Source of the DNA: Endothia cerciana
Taxonomy: Eukaryota > Ascomycota > Sordariomycetes > Diaporthales > Cryphonectriaceae
Assembly (NCBI GenBank): GCA_026119935.1
Contig: JALRMH010000010.1
Location: 124,001-188,000, forward strand
Reading direction: 5' to 3'
Length of the DNA: 64,000 nt
The translations under genes and the position numbers were made by a program. The notes below the pieces were generated by a model. It was not told the DNA's origin and did no database searches. It saw only the letters and a list, made by a program, of their open reading frames with translations. Below are positions 34,521 to 46,799 of this stretch, piece by piece; the first letter of the stretch is position 1, and the number at the start of each line of letters is the position of its first letter.

Positions 34521-35556
34521 TGAGCAATTTGAGGTTTGTGCCTGGGAAATAGATAGGAAGAGCAACAAGGTATTAAAGCAATGTAAGAAAAATAACCTCA
34601 ACAAATAGACTCAGCGAGTAGCGATGCCATTATACTTATAGAAAAATGAAACCATGAGTTGCATCTTAATAAGCGGCATATGGTTACCAGGTGACTAAGC
34701 GGGAACTGCAGACTAGCAGGAGGATTCTCGGCCTGGTAGAGAAGGATGCAGGCGAATACTATGTATGACAGCGTTCCCACAGGGAGTCCAAAAGTTTCGC
34801 ATCACCGGCGCCCATTTGATTTTGAACTGCGCGAATCAGCTATAAATCCACTGGATCATTGTATAGTGATCATCTCATGGGGCTCAAAGGCTGAGACAAG
34901 CACTCTGAGTCTGACAGGAAGCAAAACACAAAAAGCTCCGTCCAGGAGCACCTTGTTTATTGCAGTCTGCTTTGGTGCCCCTGGCGGCCGAAACACCCCA
35001 AGCCCGTTCTAGGTATCGTGGGGGTTTTTGCGAATTCTTCTGGTGCCGGTGTACTAGAGGATGTAGCCAGGGGAACTTCCGCCACACATGAGCATACTGT
35101 CCCTGAATCCTTCTTTCCACGGAAACTTCCCAGGTATTTTTTTTTCTGCCGGGCTCGGGTTGAACGGGTGACCCTCCGGTTCCGCAAGCTCGACTGCGCT
35201 CTATTTGGTACGCTATATACCCTTGAGTTAGGCAACGCGGATTTCAGTCGAGACGGTACCCGAGCAGCTCGAAACTCGATCTATAGCTCAGACTCGAAAT
35301 ACTCTGATTGGAATTGGCCTAGTAGTATCATAATTCGTCCGTCGGCACTGAACGCTCAAGCATTGATATACCTACAGTCTCAACAGGTCCCTCAACATCG
35401 CGAGACGGCTCTGATACCTTTTTTCCTGCTTAGACTTCCGAGAAGCTCGTCCCAAAGCATCAAGACGGACCTGTGGTCTATCGTGTCAGTGGTTGACTCA
35501 AAATATTCACGTTGGTGCAATGACCTCCGTCTGCACTTCTCTCTGAGCCACGTGCT
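34521..35556. other. intergenic upstream of RTA1 gene
   Basis: About 1 kb with no convincing gene; open frames at 35018-35659 (+) mostly overlap or oppose the next gene. Likely RTA1 promoter and the 3' region of the DUF924-like gene. Confidence 0.5.
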
Positions 35557-36568
35557 TCACTCCTCCTCAATCTTGCCCTCACCCAGAGGCTGCCACACCC
35601 CCCTCTTGGTGTCCCTTTTCACCTGCCTCGCGATCTCAGATGAGACCTCCCCAAAGTGATCAACCTCCTCCAGCCACTTTAGCTCCTCGACCGTAGACGC
35701 CCGAGCCATCGAGCCATTCCGATACGGGTATCTCCCAAACCTATCGATGATGGGCTTGTGGATATCCATCAGCATAAACCACCACCAGCACCACTCCTCC
35801 AGCGTCGGGTCCTCCCCCAGCGGCTCGCGACCGCGCCACACCCTCGGGAACCCCGTGACGTCAGCCAGCACCTGGGCCCTCCTCGCCCGCCACGGGTCCG
35901 TCTTCCCGCTGTACCCCTCCACCGCGAGCCTCGTCACCTCCGCGAGGGCGAGCGCCGTCTCCTGGTCCCGGGCGGCCTCGGAGTGCACGAACGGCGCGCC
36001 GAACCACAGCCGCACCAGCGTCCAGTAGTCGAAGCCGGCGCCGGCGTCGTCCCTCCACCGCGCCCACGAGTCCGGCCTCTGCGAGGGAGGGAGGGAGTGC
36101 CACCACCGCGCGAAGCGCTCGTCAGCGGTGTCGAAGTAGCATACCTGCCAGCGCACGTCGACGCCCTGACACAGGGAGCGCGGGGCCTCGTCCAGCAGCA
36201 GCTGGAGGCCGAGGCATTGCAGGGGAAAGTCCGGGGAGGACGGAGGGGGCAGGAAGTTGGCGGCGAGAAACTCGGGCGTGAGGGGTGTCGAGCCCGACCT
36301 TGGATAGGGCAATAAGGACAGGGAATACTTGAGGCCTGATGATCGAGCCGAAGGGCTCGTCGGTGAGGACTGTGCGGGGGAGATCGGGGATGTTGAGGGG
36401 CTGGCCTAGGGGACCGATGCGGGAGGTGACAAGGAAGGAGAGGAGGCGAGGGTTTATTAAGTCTTTGAGTCCGTCCGTCATCCTGAAGGGGTCAATTTGT
36501 GGTGGAGAGCCGATGTCCTGAGTCGTCAGAAGAGGTACTACCCTTCCGGGACACTCGGGAATGAACAT
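35557..36568 (-). pseudogene. DUF924-like gene with apparent frame break
   Basis: Two overlapping minus-strand frames look like parts of one protein. The upstream part (36568, or ATG at 36481, to about 36300) reads MTDGLKDLINPRLLSFLVTS and ends ...RPQVFPVLIALSK. The downstream part (from about 36300 to 35557) begins RSGSTPLTPEFLAANFLPPP and carries the family core: PLQCLGLQLLLDEAPRSL, GVDVRWQVCYFDTADERFAR, VRLWFGAPFVHSE, WWWFMLMDIHKPIIDRFG, RYPYRNGSMARASTVEELKW. The core resembles fungal DUF924 (TPR-fold, unknown function) proteins. The two parts are one frame apart, and no intron of plausible length fits between them (the best candidate is about 34 nt). It is either a one-base indel (mutation or assembly error) or a splice I cannot see. 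If intact, the product is about 320-340 residues, cytosolic, function unknown. Confidence 0.55.
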
Positions 36569-37106
36569 GCAACAAAGATGTCGTCCTGCAGCACACCATA
36601 GTCACCTGAACCCCTGCCAAAGGATCCACGCCCGGCGGGACACATAGAGGATATCCGGCCTCTCCTTAGATTGTGATAACCAATCATCCTCGGCCTGCCG
36701 TACGGTCTGCACTGCGCCGGATGACAAGGGTCAAAATTGCAAGTGGACGAGAAACAAGGAGACGGAACCGGCGGTTGGTGCGAATAATGAACATGCTGCT
36801 ATCTGGGCATGATATAGACCACCTCGGCCTGCTTCTGTATCAGCACTTCAATTTGCATGTGCAACCGATCAGAAAAGTGGCTGATGCACAACCTGTAGAG
36901 ACCCAGGTTGTGAGAGTTTTCTTCACGATATCGAGACTGATGTTGCAGCCCTATACAACAAGTAGTAGAAGGTATCTATAGGCGGACACACATTTGGAGG
37001 CTTCCCCAGAATGCTTGATCCTACCGCTCTTCTAATGGCACAGGAGAGAGCCGGGGAACTCCTCACATGCAACAAAATGCCTTAAGTCGACCGCTGGAGC
37101 TATCGG
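36569..37106. other. intergenic
   Basis: About 540 nt between two minus-strand genes: promoter of the DUF924-like gene and 3' UTR of the acyl-CoA dehydrogenase. No gene recognised. Confidence 0.5.
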
Positions 37107-38419
37107 CTAGTGCGTATACTCCTTTTGCAACAGCTTGGCGATAGTGTTCAACCTGCAGAGGGTTAGCAACATTGACGAAGATAGATCGGAGGGGCTACTC
37201 ACTGGATGTTGCTTGTCCCCTCGTAGATGGCACCGATCTTGCTATCCCTCCAGAACTTCTCGGCAGTCCCCTCTCTCACGAATCCCATACCTCCCATCCA
37301 CTCGATGGCAAGGCCGCTTACCCTTCCAGCCACCTGGGAGGCATACAGCTTCGCCATCGCAGCGTCCCTCACAAAGTCCTCACCCGCCTCCTTCTTTCTT
37401 GATGCGTTGTACACCAAGGCCCTCGCGGCCTGGATCTCGACATACGACTGTGCGATCTGATGCTGCATGCCCTGGAACTCGCCGACCAGCTGGCCAAACT
37501 GCTTCCGGTCGTTCCAGACGTATTTTACCGCGTTCTCCCACGCGCCCAATGCCAGGCCGGTCATCTGTGCAGCAATGCCAATCCGACCCTCGTTCAACAG
37601 ACCGATCGCGTACTTGTACCCCTGGCCCCTTTCCCCCAGCAGGTTCTCCTTTGGTACCTCGACGTCGTCGAAATTGATGACACATGTGCTGCTGGCCTTG
37701 ATCCCGAGCTTCTTCTCCTTCTTGGCGATCGAGAAGCCCTTCATGTCCTTCTCGACAATGAAGGCCGTGATCCCCTTGTAGCCCTTGCTCGGATCCAGAT
37801 TCGCAAACACGATAAAGAAGTTGGCCTCCATCGAGTTGGTGATCCACATCTTGCTTCCGGAGATCTTGTACCCATCCGCCGTCTCCGTCGCCTTGGTTGC
37901 GAGCGCGAACGCATCGCTCCCGCTCACGGGCTCACTCAGGCAGAAACTCCCGACCGTGTCCGTCGCAAGCTTCGGCAGGAACCTCCTCTGCAGGTCCTTC
38001 GAGCCCCACCTCAGGACGGCTGTGTTGACCAGCGTATTGTGGACGTCGACCATCACGCTGACGGACGGGTCAACGCGGGCGAGCTCCTCAATGGCGAGGA
38101 TCCCCGCAGTGAAGTTCATGCCGGCACCCCCGTACTCCTCGGGGATCTCGATGCCCATGAGGCCCTGCTCGAAGAGCTGCTCGACGATGGCCGGGTCCAT
38201 CTTCTCGGCCTCGTCCATCTCGCGTACCTTTGGGGCGATCACGTCGGCGGCGAACTTGGAGACGGATTCCTGCATCGCGGTCTCGATCTCGGAGAGGTGC
38301 GTGATGGGCGTCGGGGGGATGTCGGTGATATCAGAGCGCAGGAGCGGGGTGCTGGATAGACATCTTGCACTGGGGATCCTTATGAATACGGGGATCTTTT
38401 CTGTATTCTTGAGAGGCAT
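37107..38419 (-). CDS. mitochondrial acyl-CoA dehydrogenase (short/branched-chain type)
   Basis: Two exons on the minus strand, 38419-37203 and 37152-37107 (420 residues). The 50-nt intron (GTGAGT, CTAAC branch, CTGCAG) splits a Gln codon (TSNIQ | LNTIAKLLQKEYTH). The flavoenzyme oxidises acyl-CoA to 2-enoyl-CoA in fatty-acid or branched-chain amino-acid breakdown, passing electrons to ETF. The N-terminus (IRIPSARCLSSTPLLRSD) looks like a mitochondrial presequence. Family signatures: EQGLMGIEIPEEYGGAGMNF, GSFCLSEPVSGSDAFAL, YKISGSKMWITNSMEANFF, YVWNDRKQFGQLVGEFQGMQ and IEWMGGMGFVREGTAEKFWR. The catalytic base Glu is in IYEGTSNIQ, the position used by short-chain and short/branched-chain dehydrogenases. 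Length is normal for the family; no missing motif. Confidence 0.95.
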
Positions 38420-39026
38420 CTCTTACTTTTGTATACCTGCTGCTCTTTGCACAGGTCGCGTTATCTTTTGGATCGTTCGCAGACCGCCTAAACCCCGTGC
38501 GCTGGCCCGGACAGCCGGGCACAACGCTCTCGAGAGGGACGACATAATCCAAGTTAGAGGTGTGTTTAGATGGCTAGAAGAGGAAACCAGGTATATCTAC
38601 AATTCAGGTTGGGCAAAATGAGCAAGGGGGAAAGACATGAGACCCAGGAGGAGTCTGTCAATCTGACCAAACGAAACAAAAGGTCATCATCGACGACATA
38701 GCCTAGGCAAGAGAGCAATTCTGGAGGGCAAGAGCCTCAAGCCGAGGATAACCAGCGCGGGTCCGCAGGGGGGGCACAAGCGTCGTGCAGGCGTCATTGG
38801 GGCACTCGGGGTCCGGGGAAGGGGTGGCCAGGATCTGTTCCCTTCTGCTGGGAGCTCGCCTGGAGCATGTGAATGACTAAGTGGATGCGACTGGGCACGG
38901 ACCACCAGGAGTCAAGATTCAGATTTCGAGGCGAGGCGAGGCGAGCGCGCGGGCGTCGATATCGACCTTGTGGAGCTGGCCGAGTTGTGAGTGGCATCAA
39001 CGACAGCTTCAGCCCAACCGATCAAG
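38420..39026. other. divergent promoter region
   Basis: About 600 nt between the divergent acyl-CoA dehydrogenase and uS12m genes, both mitochondrial proteins. No gene seen; a shared promoter region is possible. Confidence 0.5.
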
Positions 39027-39653
39027 ATGGCGATGCCAATTCTGCGGCATCTGCTGCTGCCTCCAATGCGGCGGGCACCAATACCAATCACGAGGGCCAC
39101 ATGCAGACCATCATTCGTGAAGCCCTCCGCCATCACACCCACCATCCGCTCCTTCACCTCGACACCAGCCCAGAACGCGACGCTGAATCAGGTCCTGAAG
39201 GTATGCTCGACACGGGCCCCGACGCAGCCGCCGATACTCCTCCTCCTCATGCAATGCGCTGACATCCTTCCTCCTCTCCCACAGGGCTGCCGCAAACCCC
39301 GCCGGGCCCGCCACGCCGTCTCCCCCGCCCTCGCCGGCGGCGCCGACCCCCAGCGCAAGGGCGTCTGCATCAAGGTGGGCATCACGCGGCCCAAGAAGCC
39401 CAACTCGGGCGAGCGGAAGACGGCGCGTGTGCGCCTGACCACCGGGAAGACCATCACGGCGTACATTCCCGGGGAGGGCCACAACATCCAGCAGCACAGC
39501 GTGGTGCTCGTGAGGGGCGGAAGGGCGCAGGATTGCCCCGGTGTGCGGTACAAGCTCGTCAGGGGCGCTCTGGATCTGGGCGGTGTGACGAACCGGACGA
39601 ATTCGAGGAGCAAGTACGGAACGAAGAAGCCCAAGAAGGCCTCGGTTGGTTAA
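39027..39653 (+). CDS. mrps12: mitochondrial ribosomal protein uS12m
   Basis: Two exons, 39027-39200 and 39285-39653 (180 residues). The 84-nt intron (GTATGC, GCTGAC branch, CCACAG) restores LNQVLKGCRKPRRARHAVSP. It encodes the decoding-centre protein S12 of the mitochondrial small subunit. Diagnostic stretches: GVCIKVGITRPKKPNSGERK, RVRLTTGKTITAYIPGEGHN, IQQHSVVLVRGGRAQDCPGV, RYKLVRGALDLGGVTNR. The first exon (MAMPILRHLLLPPMRRAPIP...FTSTPAQN) is Arg-rich with few acids, as expected for a mitochondrial presequence. A second in-frame ATG two codons on could also be used. The frame is open upstream, but only with a GTG. Confidence 0.95.
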   Translation: MAMPILRHLLLPPMRRAPIPITRATCRPSFVKPSAITPTIRSFTSTPAQNATLNQVLKVCSTRAPTQPPILLLLMQCADILPPLPQGCRKPRRARHAVSPALAGGADPQRKGVCIKVGITRPKKPNSGERKTARVRLTTGKTITAYIPGEGHNIQQHSVVLVRGGRAQDCPGVRYKLVRGALDLGGVTNRTNSRSKYGTKKPKKASVG

Positions 39654-40037
39654 GGGTGCGCAGTCGAAGATGGGGACAGGCCAAGACCCGGCCGCCGGGG
39701 CTGCCTGGTAGGTAGGCACATGTGGAAAGAACATGTGTGAACATGTGCTTTGGCTCAATGTTCATGCCAAGTGTACGTTTTATTATCTGAGACGCAAGAC
39801 ATATGTGCGTGCCGCTTGAAGCGTGAATTGGTCGATTGTCTATTTGCATATATGTCCTTCAAGGACTGGCCGGATTACCCAATCCGGCCACACAGTCAGT
39901 TGCCCAGACGCCTTTCGGATCTCCTTTTCCATTGCCTTCCAAATAATGCATGACGGGAAATGTGCTCGTGAGCAAATCTTAAAACTACAAAAATTGTGTA
40001 GGTTACAACGAAGATGCACGCACGCCGCCGGCCCGAT
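39654..40037. other. convergent 3' regions
   Basis: About 380 nt between the converging uS12m and GT15 stops; AT-rich near 39830-40000. Probably both 3' UTRs. Confidence 0.5.
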
Positions 40038-41536
40038 TTAATCAGACTGGTTCTCCCATCCTTCCGGCTTGTCCATGCCGTTGATCTCGAAGAATCTTGA
40101 AGTGCCTGTTGATAGACAGCATTAGCAGACGTCATACAGCAAATCGGGGCCTGAGGGGACGTACATGAGTATCCCTTCCAGTCAAAGTTGTCCTTGGGGT
40201 TGCAGTGACAATGGAGTTGCGTTCGAACATTCTCCCCTGTCGGGCAGTGTGTAAATGGGACGTGGTAGTACGCAATGTCGTTGAAGAAATGGATCTCGTC
40301 CTTCTTGAGCATCAGACCGGCAGCAATCGAGTGTACGGGAGCGTCGCCCCATCGTTCGTAGAAGAAACCACCGTCCTTGTCCAGAGCATCGAAGTAGTCG
40401 GTATACGCCTGTGAGCGCAACCAGTTCAGGCTGCCGATCTCAAAGTTGGACCACTGCCGACGGTTAGCATGTATGGAATGTGACCATGTCCTTGGGGTGG
40501 ACTTACGAAGTGGCAGTGGTTATAAGACTCGCCGCCGTCGTCGCTAAGGAAACCAAGAGAGTTGTCCTTGACGATATGCTCGGGATGGTTCTTCATGAAC
40601 TTCTTGACGCTCTCCCAGAGAGTCGGGATAGTCTCGACGTATTCATACAGACTGAGGACAAAACTGTACTTCTTGCCCTGCTCGTGCATCAGGCGGAACG
40701 GGTCGTAGTGGACATCGCAGAAGAGCTCGACGCTGGGTTCGACACGCCAGTAGTAGTCGTAGTTCATCATGAGGGGCTGTCGGAAGAAGAAACCGGACTC
40801 GAATCGGCACATGTGGCGATAGCTGACGGAGTCGCCGTAGATGATCTTGCGCTCCCTCATGTCCTCACGCACCTTCTTGGCCTTGTCCTGGTCGATGTGG
40901 TCAGGGAAGGACCAGTGCTCCTCAGGGATCTCGCCATAGTGCGTCTTCCCCGACACCAGGGACGATGTCACCTTTTTGAAAGTCGAGTCGAAGGGCTTGT
41001 CGTTCAAGAACACCCAGTCGTAGTTGTAGCGGCGGTTGAAGCGGTCCTCGACCTGGCGGATTGATCGAGCAATCTCCCAGACGTCCGAGTTACGGGCCAG
41101 GGTCACAAAGGTCGCGTTCATGCGCGGGCCTGGCGCGATGCTGGTCAGGTCTTCCCACTGGGGGTTGCCGGGTTGGGTTACGAGGGGGCTCGATGCCAGA
41201 TTCTGCTGCTGGTTGCCGCCGGTCTGTGGTGTGCTCGGAGGTGTGTACACTTCCTCCTGTTTATCGCCGCCACCTGAGCCAGCGCCTGCCTTTCCTGTAC
41301 TCGGGAAGCCGATGGGGCTGTTGACCCCGATGGTCTCGTAGGAGGACGAGGAGACGAAATACCATAGCGCTACGAGCTATCGCAGCTGTCAGCAAGTGAG
41401 ATCTACCCTGGGACACACCGCACGGCATGTGGGTTCGCATGCGCAGATGGCCGGGACAAGCAAGAAAGGTTGATGGACAACTTACAAAGAAGGCGATCAG
41501 GATGTATCGCACGATGCGTGCGCTACCAGCCGCCAT
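40038..41536 (-). CDS. alpha-1,2-mannosyltransferase GT15 (Ktr/Kre2/Mnt1)
   Basis: Four exons on the minus strand: 41536-41486, 41376-40507, 40453-40165 and 40105-40038 (425 residues). Donors are GTAAGT, GTAAGT and GTACGT; all phases match. It is a type II Golgi membrane enzyme adding alpha-1,2-mannose to N- and O-glycans from GDP-mannose. A 17-residue first exon plus the start of exon 2 form the N-terminal anchor (VRYILIAFFLVALWYFVSSS). A Ser/Pro/Gln stem follows, then the GT15 catalytic domain: MNATFVTLARNSDVWEIARS, RFNRRYNYDWVFLNDKPFDS, SYRHMCRFESGFFFRQPLMM, YDYYWRVEPSVELFCDVHYD, YNHCHFWSNFEIGSLNWLRS, FFYERWGDAPVHSIAAGLML and FTHCPTGENVRTQLHCHC. The invariant YNxCHFWSNFEI block spans the exon 2/3 junction, confirming that splice. 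It is relevant to cell-wall mannoprotein assembly. Confidence 0.95.
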
Positions 41537-43701
41537 GTTGAGAGATGTCGATTACTGTCCGGGCTCGAAAGAAGCTGCGGAGGTGGGTGGTATAGGGGTC
41601 TCCTGCAGGAGTCGAAGCTGGGCGCGCCGTGGCCTTGAGTGGAAGCAGGTCCGGCGTGCGACCACCTCAACCAGTTCCGTAGCAGCCAGCAGTCTGGGCC
41701 GTCTGGTCTCGATTTGCGGTTTTCTACGACGGTTGGCAGATTGCTGGCAAGACTGCAACTTGTTCGTCACCGTACCATTCTCCGGGTCGGTCGGTTTCAC
41801 TGCTCCGGAGAACGCAAGGGAGAGGATATGCGTCGCTGGTGCGTCGCTGGTCAGGAGAAAAGAAGTACGGAAGTGGACCAGGCCGTCGTCCCTAGAGTAG
41901 GACAGGTTTGTCTAGAGGATGAAAAAGGAAGTTGACCTGTCTCTGCTGATGGAGCACGAGAGTACACCTGTAGACTGTACACCTGGATGGCCGAGCCCAC
42001 GCCGCGTCAACTTTGTATCCATCTGCACTAATGCTGCAGGGGTAATGTGCTAGGTATCCTTAACGAGACCGCACACTGCCACTGACTGAAGGAAGCCTGT
42101 TTAGGGGGGGAGGGGGGGCAATCGATAACACGAGCCCCCTTTTTTATTTTATTTTGAGACAGGAGCATTTGACTCAATCTTCCCAGGACTCCTCATGTAT
42201 TACAGTATATACCGGCAGGGCTTGGCCAAGTCAGCCCCGCCTCCTTGATGGCAGCTGCGAAGCCTGGGGAACATGGCCTAGGTGCCATGCCTCCTCGACC
42301 GTTAACTTGTTGGGCAGAGAGATCTGCATAACGCTCTGCTGCTTGGAGTCGGCGGCCGCATTCCCGAGACGGGCACGGATAGGCACACTAGCCATCTCGC
42401 TGTTTTTGACTGCTAGCTGAGATGAGAAACAGCCCCAGCAGACTGATCGGGGGCAGTGGCATATACTGTGGGTAGTGTCTCTCCCACTTGCATAAGCGTT
42501 CGCAGGAACCAGCACCCCATCATATATGCAGGCTTCCCACATCTCACTGCGAACTGGCGAGGAGAATGCATGCCATCATGTCTGCCAGGTATGATTGCAC
42601 AGACAATGAAACATGCCAACTTGCTTGCCCCCAGAGGCTCAACTTTTGCAAGTCAGATCAGATGAACACAAATGCCTGCCAGCCTTGAAGTCCAAAGTGG
42701 AATAGGCAAGGGGGAAAGAAGAAGAAAAAAGAAAGAAAGAAAAAACCCCCCCCTGAGGGTCGTTTTTCAGATCCATTCCAGGTGAAGGCGGTAGGTGGTC
42801 CGAGCTCGACTCAACAGGTGCTAGAACAACCCGAGCTTTGTCTCTTCCACTCCATCTCGACATCATCCGTGGACTGCCGCCCTCACCAGGCTTGTTTGAC
42901 TCTCCAGCGGCAACAATCCCACCATTGTTATCACGCGTCTGACCTCGCCGTCTGCCCTGACCTGTGGGACTTGCACACCTCTTCCCTCTCAACCTGCATT
43001 CCTTCTTGTTTACCTATCCTTACTGTCTCGGTCTTGCCGCCTCGTGTGCGCTCTGATCTTGATCTGAGCTGCTGGTCAATCTACCAAGGAAAAGGGCCTG
43101 TTTGTCTCGCTGCGACTCCCCCATCCCGAGCTTCGAAATGATCATGATACAGCCGACCTCTGAAGGAAAGTTGTACCCTGATTCCTTCTAACTCGTAAGT
43201 TTCTGCATCCTCCCCCCCCCCCCCCACGATACCTCAGTCCTGTGCCGTTCTGCTGGAGCTCGGTTGCGGCGTGGTGGGCCTCAATCCTTTGCCCCTCCTA
43301 CCTCGCCCACCAAACACCACACGCTGGGGCCCCAAACCGGGACCCACCTCCGACCTCACCTAACTTAGGCCGCTGTTTTTGGCGCAACCTTCGCGTTTCC
43401 GCAACTTCAGTCCCAAGGTTGATCCAGCTGTGCTGCCCGCTCAGACGACTCGACTCGAAGGGAAGCGATCTGGGCGAGGTTCTACCGCTTCTAGCGAGCT
43501 CTCCTCTGATTTGCCCCCCGAGGCGACCTCCACCAGCTTTTCGGACGGCTTTAGGGACGCGCGCGCGCCAGATCTTCACCTTCGCTTCTCTCGCCGCTTC
43601 ACCATCACGACCTGAATCCTGTTCATTGCTAATCCTCGTCCGACCAGTATTTTATTCCCTCCGCTCTTCGGATCTCAACTTCGAAAGTCAAGCTTCGCAA
43701 A
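41537..43701. other. divergent intergenic, leader of PAT1
   Basis: About 2.2 kb between the divergent GT15 and PAT1 starts. A G run near 42105-42117 and a 14-nt C run at 43212-43225 stand out. Open frames here (for example 43242-43769) have low-complexity composition and are not credible. The pyrimidine-rich sequence from about 42780 to 43700 is probably the PAT1 promoter and 5' UTR. Confidence 0.5.
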
Positions 43702-46313
43702 ATGTCTTTCTTCGGCTTCGACACGTCGGGCCACAACAGGAACGCCCCTGGCTTTTCGCAGGGCAATGATCCCTTCGCTGGCCTTGGTCAACAAGAAGCT
43801 GGTGGAGATACTGTCGATTTCGAAGATACATACGATGGCTTGGGCGATCAGCTCGAGGAAGCTGGCGACGAGCTTAATGATGATACCTTTGGTGGGGATG
43901 CCGGTCCACGCGGCGGCGCTGTTGGCAAAGACTTCGACTTCTTCGGTCGGACTGCTCAGGTCTCGGGCGCCATTGACGAGGAGCATCTTCTGTACAGTCG
44001 CAACAATCCCGCTACCAAGGCTGTTCCCGCTGCATCATCTCAGACCCAGCCTATGCCATCTTACGGATTCGCCCAGCCAGCTTACAGGCCTGTGCGCACG
44101 GGGTACGAGAAATATGAGGCGCAGAACTCCAGCATGGACCTGCAGGTGGACCCTACTCTGTGGGGTGTAGCTCCCAAGCAGCCTACACCCACCCCTGCAC
44201 AGTCCGCTCCGGCGACCGCTCCAGCTACTGGTCGCAAGGTCATGAGCTTAGAAGAGGTCGAGGCGGCGATGAGGGCTGAGGCACAGGCAAAGAAACAGGC
44301 GCAGGCCAGTGCTGCTGCCGCTGCACAGGCCCCTGCTCAGCAGCCCATGCAGCAGCAACCCCAGGTGCAACATCCAGGCCAGGGCGGTTTCGAGCAAAAC
44401 GATTTCTACTCTCGTCCTCAACACATCGAGCAGCACCACGCCCATATCGCTGATCAGCAGCAGCCCAGTCAGGCCGCTCAGTATCCCGGCTCTGGCCATC
44501 CAGTGCAGATACTTCAGCGCCCTCAGTCCAAGTCCCAGCAGCCTCAGCCGACCATGCCGAGCGCCCCAAGTCCCATGGTCCAGCAGCGTCAACAAGCCCC
44601 TCAGCAAACCCAACCTACGCAGATTTTGCAGAATCCCAACCGCGCGTCTGGCGACAGCTCTCGCACGGGACCACAGGGGTACCCGACGCACCCTACCCAT
44701 CAGTCCCAGGGATCCATCGGCCGCCAGCCCGTCATTACACATCCGACGCAGCTGGCCCAGCTCTCTGAGACTGAGAAGGCAGCTTATCTTGAGCAGGAAG
44801 CACGACGGGCCAAGCGCAACCACAAGATTTTCCTCTTGTCCCGTGATAACGGCATCATGACACCCCACGACAAGAACTTCATCACTCGTATTCAACTCCA
44901 ACAGCTTGTCGCGGCTACAGGCAATCCGGCGGACCACGGCACTGACGAGGCTCTCGCGGAGGATTTTTACTACCAGGTCCACAATCAAATTCGTGGTGGT
45001 CAGCGCCAGAACCCTAGTCAACCGCTGAACAACTTCGCCCAGACCTACCTATTCCAGACCGGTAACCGGCAAGGTGGCCACCGTCGTCACCGCGGTGGTC
45101 CCGAGAACCACATGCAGCGCATGGAGCAGCAGGTCCAGCGGGCTGTGGAGGCAGCCAAGAACAAGCCCAAGAACTCTCAGCTCGTCATTGAGGGCAGCCT
45201 TGGGAAGATCTCTTTTAGCAATGCAAAGACCCCTAAGCCACTCTTGAACATCAAGCGTACCGAGAGCAGTGGCGAGCCCAACCGCCAGGGCACCCCGCAT
45301 AAGTCGCACGGTGCTGGCTCTGGCTACAACAAGAAGGCAGTGCTTGCTGACGTCGAGAAGGTGTACGACACGCTGATGAAGCTGGAGGATCACGAGCGCT
45401 TGATGCCGCCACCTGTGGCTGACGAGGGGAATACGGAGCTGATTGAGCAACACGTTGCGTGGCAGGAGACGAACCAGAAGCTCAACGAGAGGCTTTGGCG
45501 TGAGCTCAAGATCCACGAGCCTGTGCCCGCCGGTGCTGCCATCCATCCTTTCATTGCGATGCTGGAGACCGCCAAGGGCAAGAAGGCTGTTACCCGCGTC
45601 TTCCGACACGTCAACCTCGAGCAGCGCACAACCATTCTTACTATTATCATCGTGAACCTCGACAAGTTTGACGTCGTTCGTCGTGGATCAGTCACTGATG
45701 GGCACATCAACCTCGACGCTAAGCTCCGAGAGGACATCGAGCTCTTCAGCGTTGCCGTGTGCAACACACTGTTCGTCTTCATGGGAGAGCTGGGTCTGGA
45801 CATGATCACGGGGATACTGGGTCTCTTCTGTTCAGAAGTCAACGTGGACCTCGTCGCCAGAACTCGTGTTGGAGTTAGTTTCCTGACCATGATTCTCAGC
45901 CGCGCAGAGATCATGATCCAGACGGCTGGTGGTAGAGATGCCATCCGGGCTCAGGATGGTGGCGCATGGTGAGTTTTTAATTCCCCCTCGACTGACACGT
46001 GCCTTGCTGATAAGTTTAACGTAGGGAGCGCAACTACTCAAACTTCTTCAACCAGCTGGAGCCAACACTTCCACACATCTTCCCTGGCACGCCTGCGTCG
46101 GGCGAGGATGGCTACGTTTGGCAGCTTCTGGCTGCTCTTGGTATCGGTGCCAACGCTGAGCAGCAGCAGCGTCTTGTCGTCGCCGTGAAGGATCGCGTGC
46201 TCGGAACTGTTGAAGTCGCAAAGACTCTGCCGCAAGACCTTGCAGTACAGCGCCTTGCTAATGTCAACCTCTTCATGCAGGCCATCGGCCTTGACGTGTC
46301 ACTCCTCGGGTAG
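43702..46313 (+). CDS. pat1: mRNA decapping activator PAT1
   Basis: Two exons, 43702-45968 and 46025-46313 (851 residues). The 56-nt intron (GTGAGT, CGTAG, phase 2) splits a Trp codon: DGGAW | ERNYSNFFNQLEP. Pat1 links deadenylated mRNAs to Dcp1/Dcp2, Dhh1 and Lsm1-7 in P-bodies. The N-terminus (MSFFGFDTSGHNRNAPG, then KDFDFFGRTAQ) holds the acidic, Dhh1/Edc3-binding-type region. A long Gln/Pro-rich disordered stretch follows (about residues 150-350). The conserved PAT1 core then starts near YLEQEARRAKRNHKIFLLSR and includes DKNFITRIQLQQLVA, and the helical C-terminal repeat domain (ALGIGANAEQQQRLVVAVKD; LFMQAIGLDVSLLG). Length and order match filamentous fungal homologues. Cytoplasmic. Confidence 0.95.
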
Positions 46314-46799
46314 ATCACCCAAAGCCCCCACCAACAGGGACAGTTCTTCTCGGCTTCTCAGCATGCGCTGGTCCACCACGTCTGCTTCAGGCTGTCTTGG
46401 AAGTTGACGGGGACCACTTTGACAGCCTCTAGAAGCGAGTATGGCAGTGGACTGATAGGCGTTGTTGCGGCCAGCCGAATGAAGCTGCAGACGATGACGA
46501 AGGGTTACGAGTTCCGTCCTCGACGGACTGTAAAACAGCGGCGCCGTCGTGGTGTGATTTCATGCGGCATCAAGACTCGACGGCATTGGGAATGAATGAT
46601 GGTTCAAGTCTGGTGCGGCAACAACGTCTAACAGCGTCTATCAAGAGCGGGAGGCAGCATACTCTCTTATCGAGACATACCCATGTAGAATAGCGAGAAG
46701 CGGTATTTGGGAAAATTGTGCCCATATGAAGAGGCACTAACAAAAGCCAGAATGGATCATCACGATCAACGGATTCATGGTGTCTATCCAGTGAATAAA

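Noticed and set aside
37460..38359. 299-codon plus-strand frame
   Set aside because: Antisense of the acyl-CoA dehydrogenase gene.
44248..45021. 257-codon minus-strand frame
   Set aside because: Antisense of PAT1; Leu/Arg-rich and without motifs.
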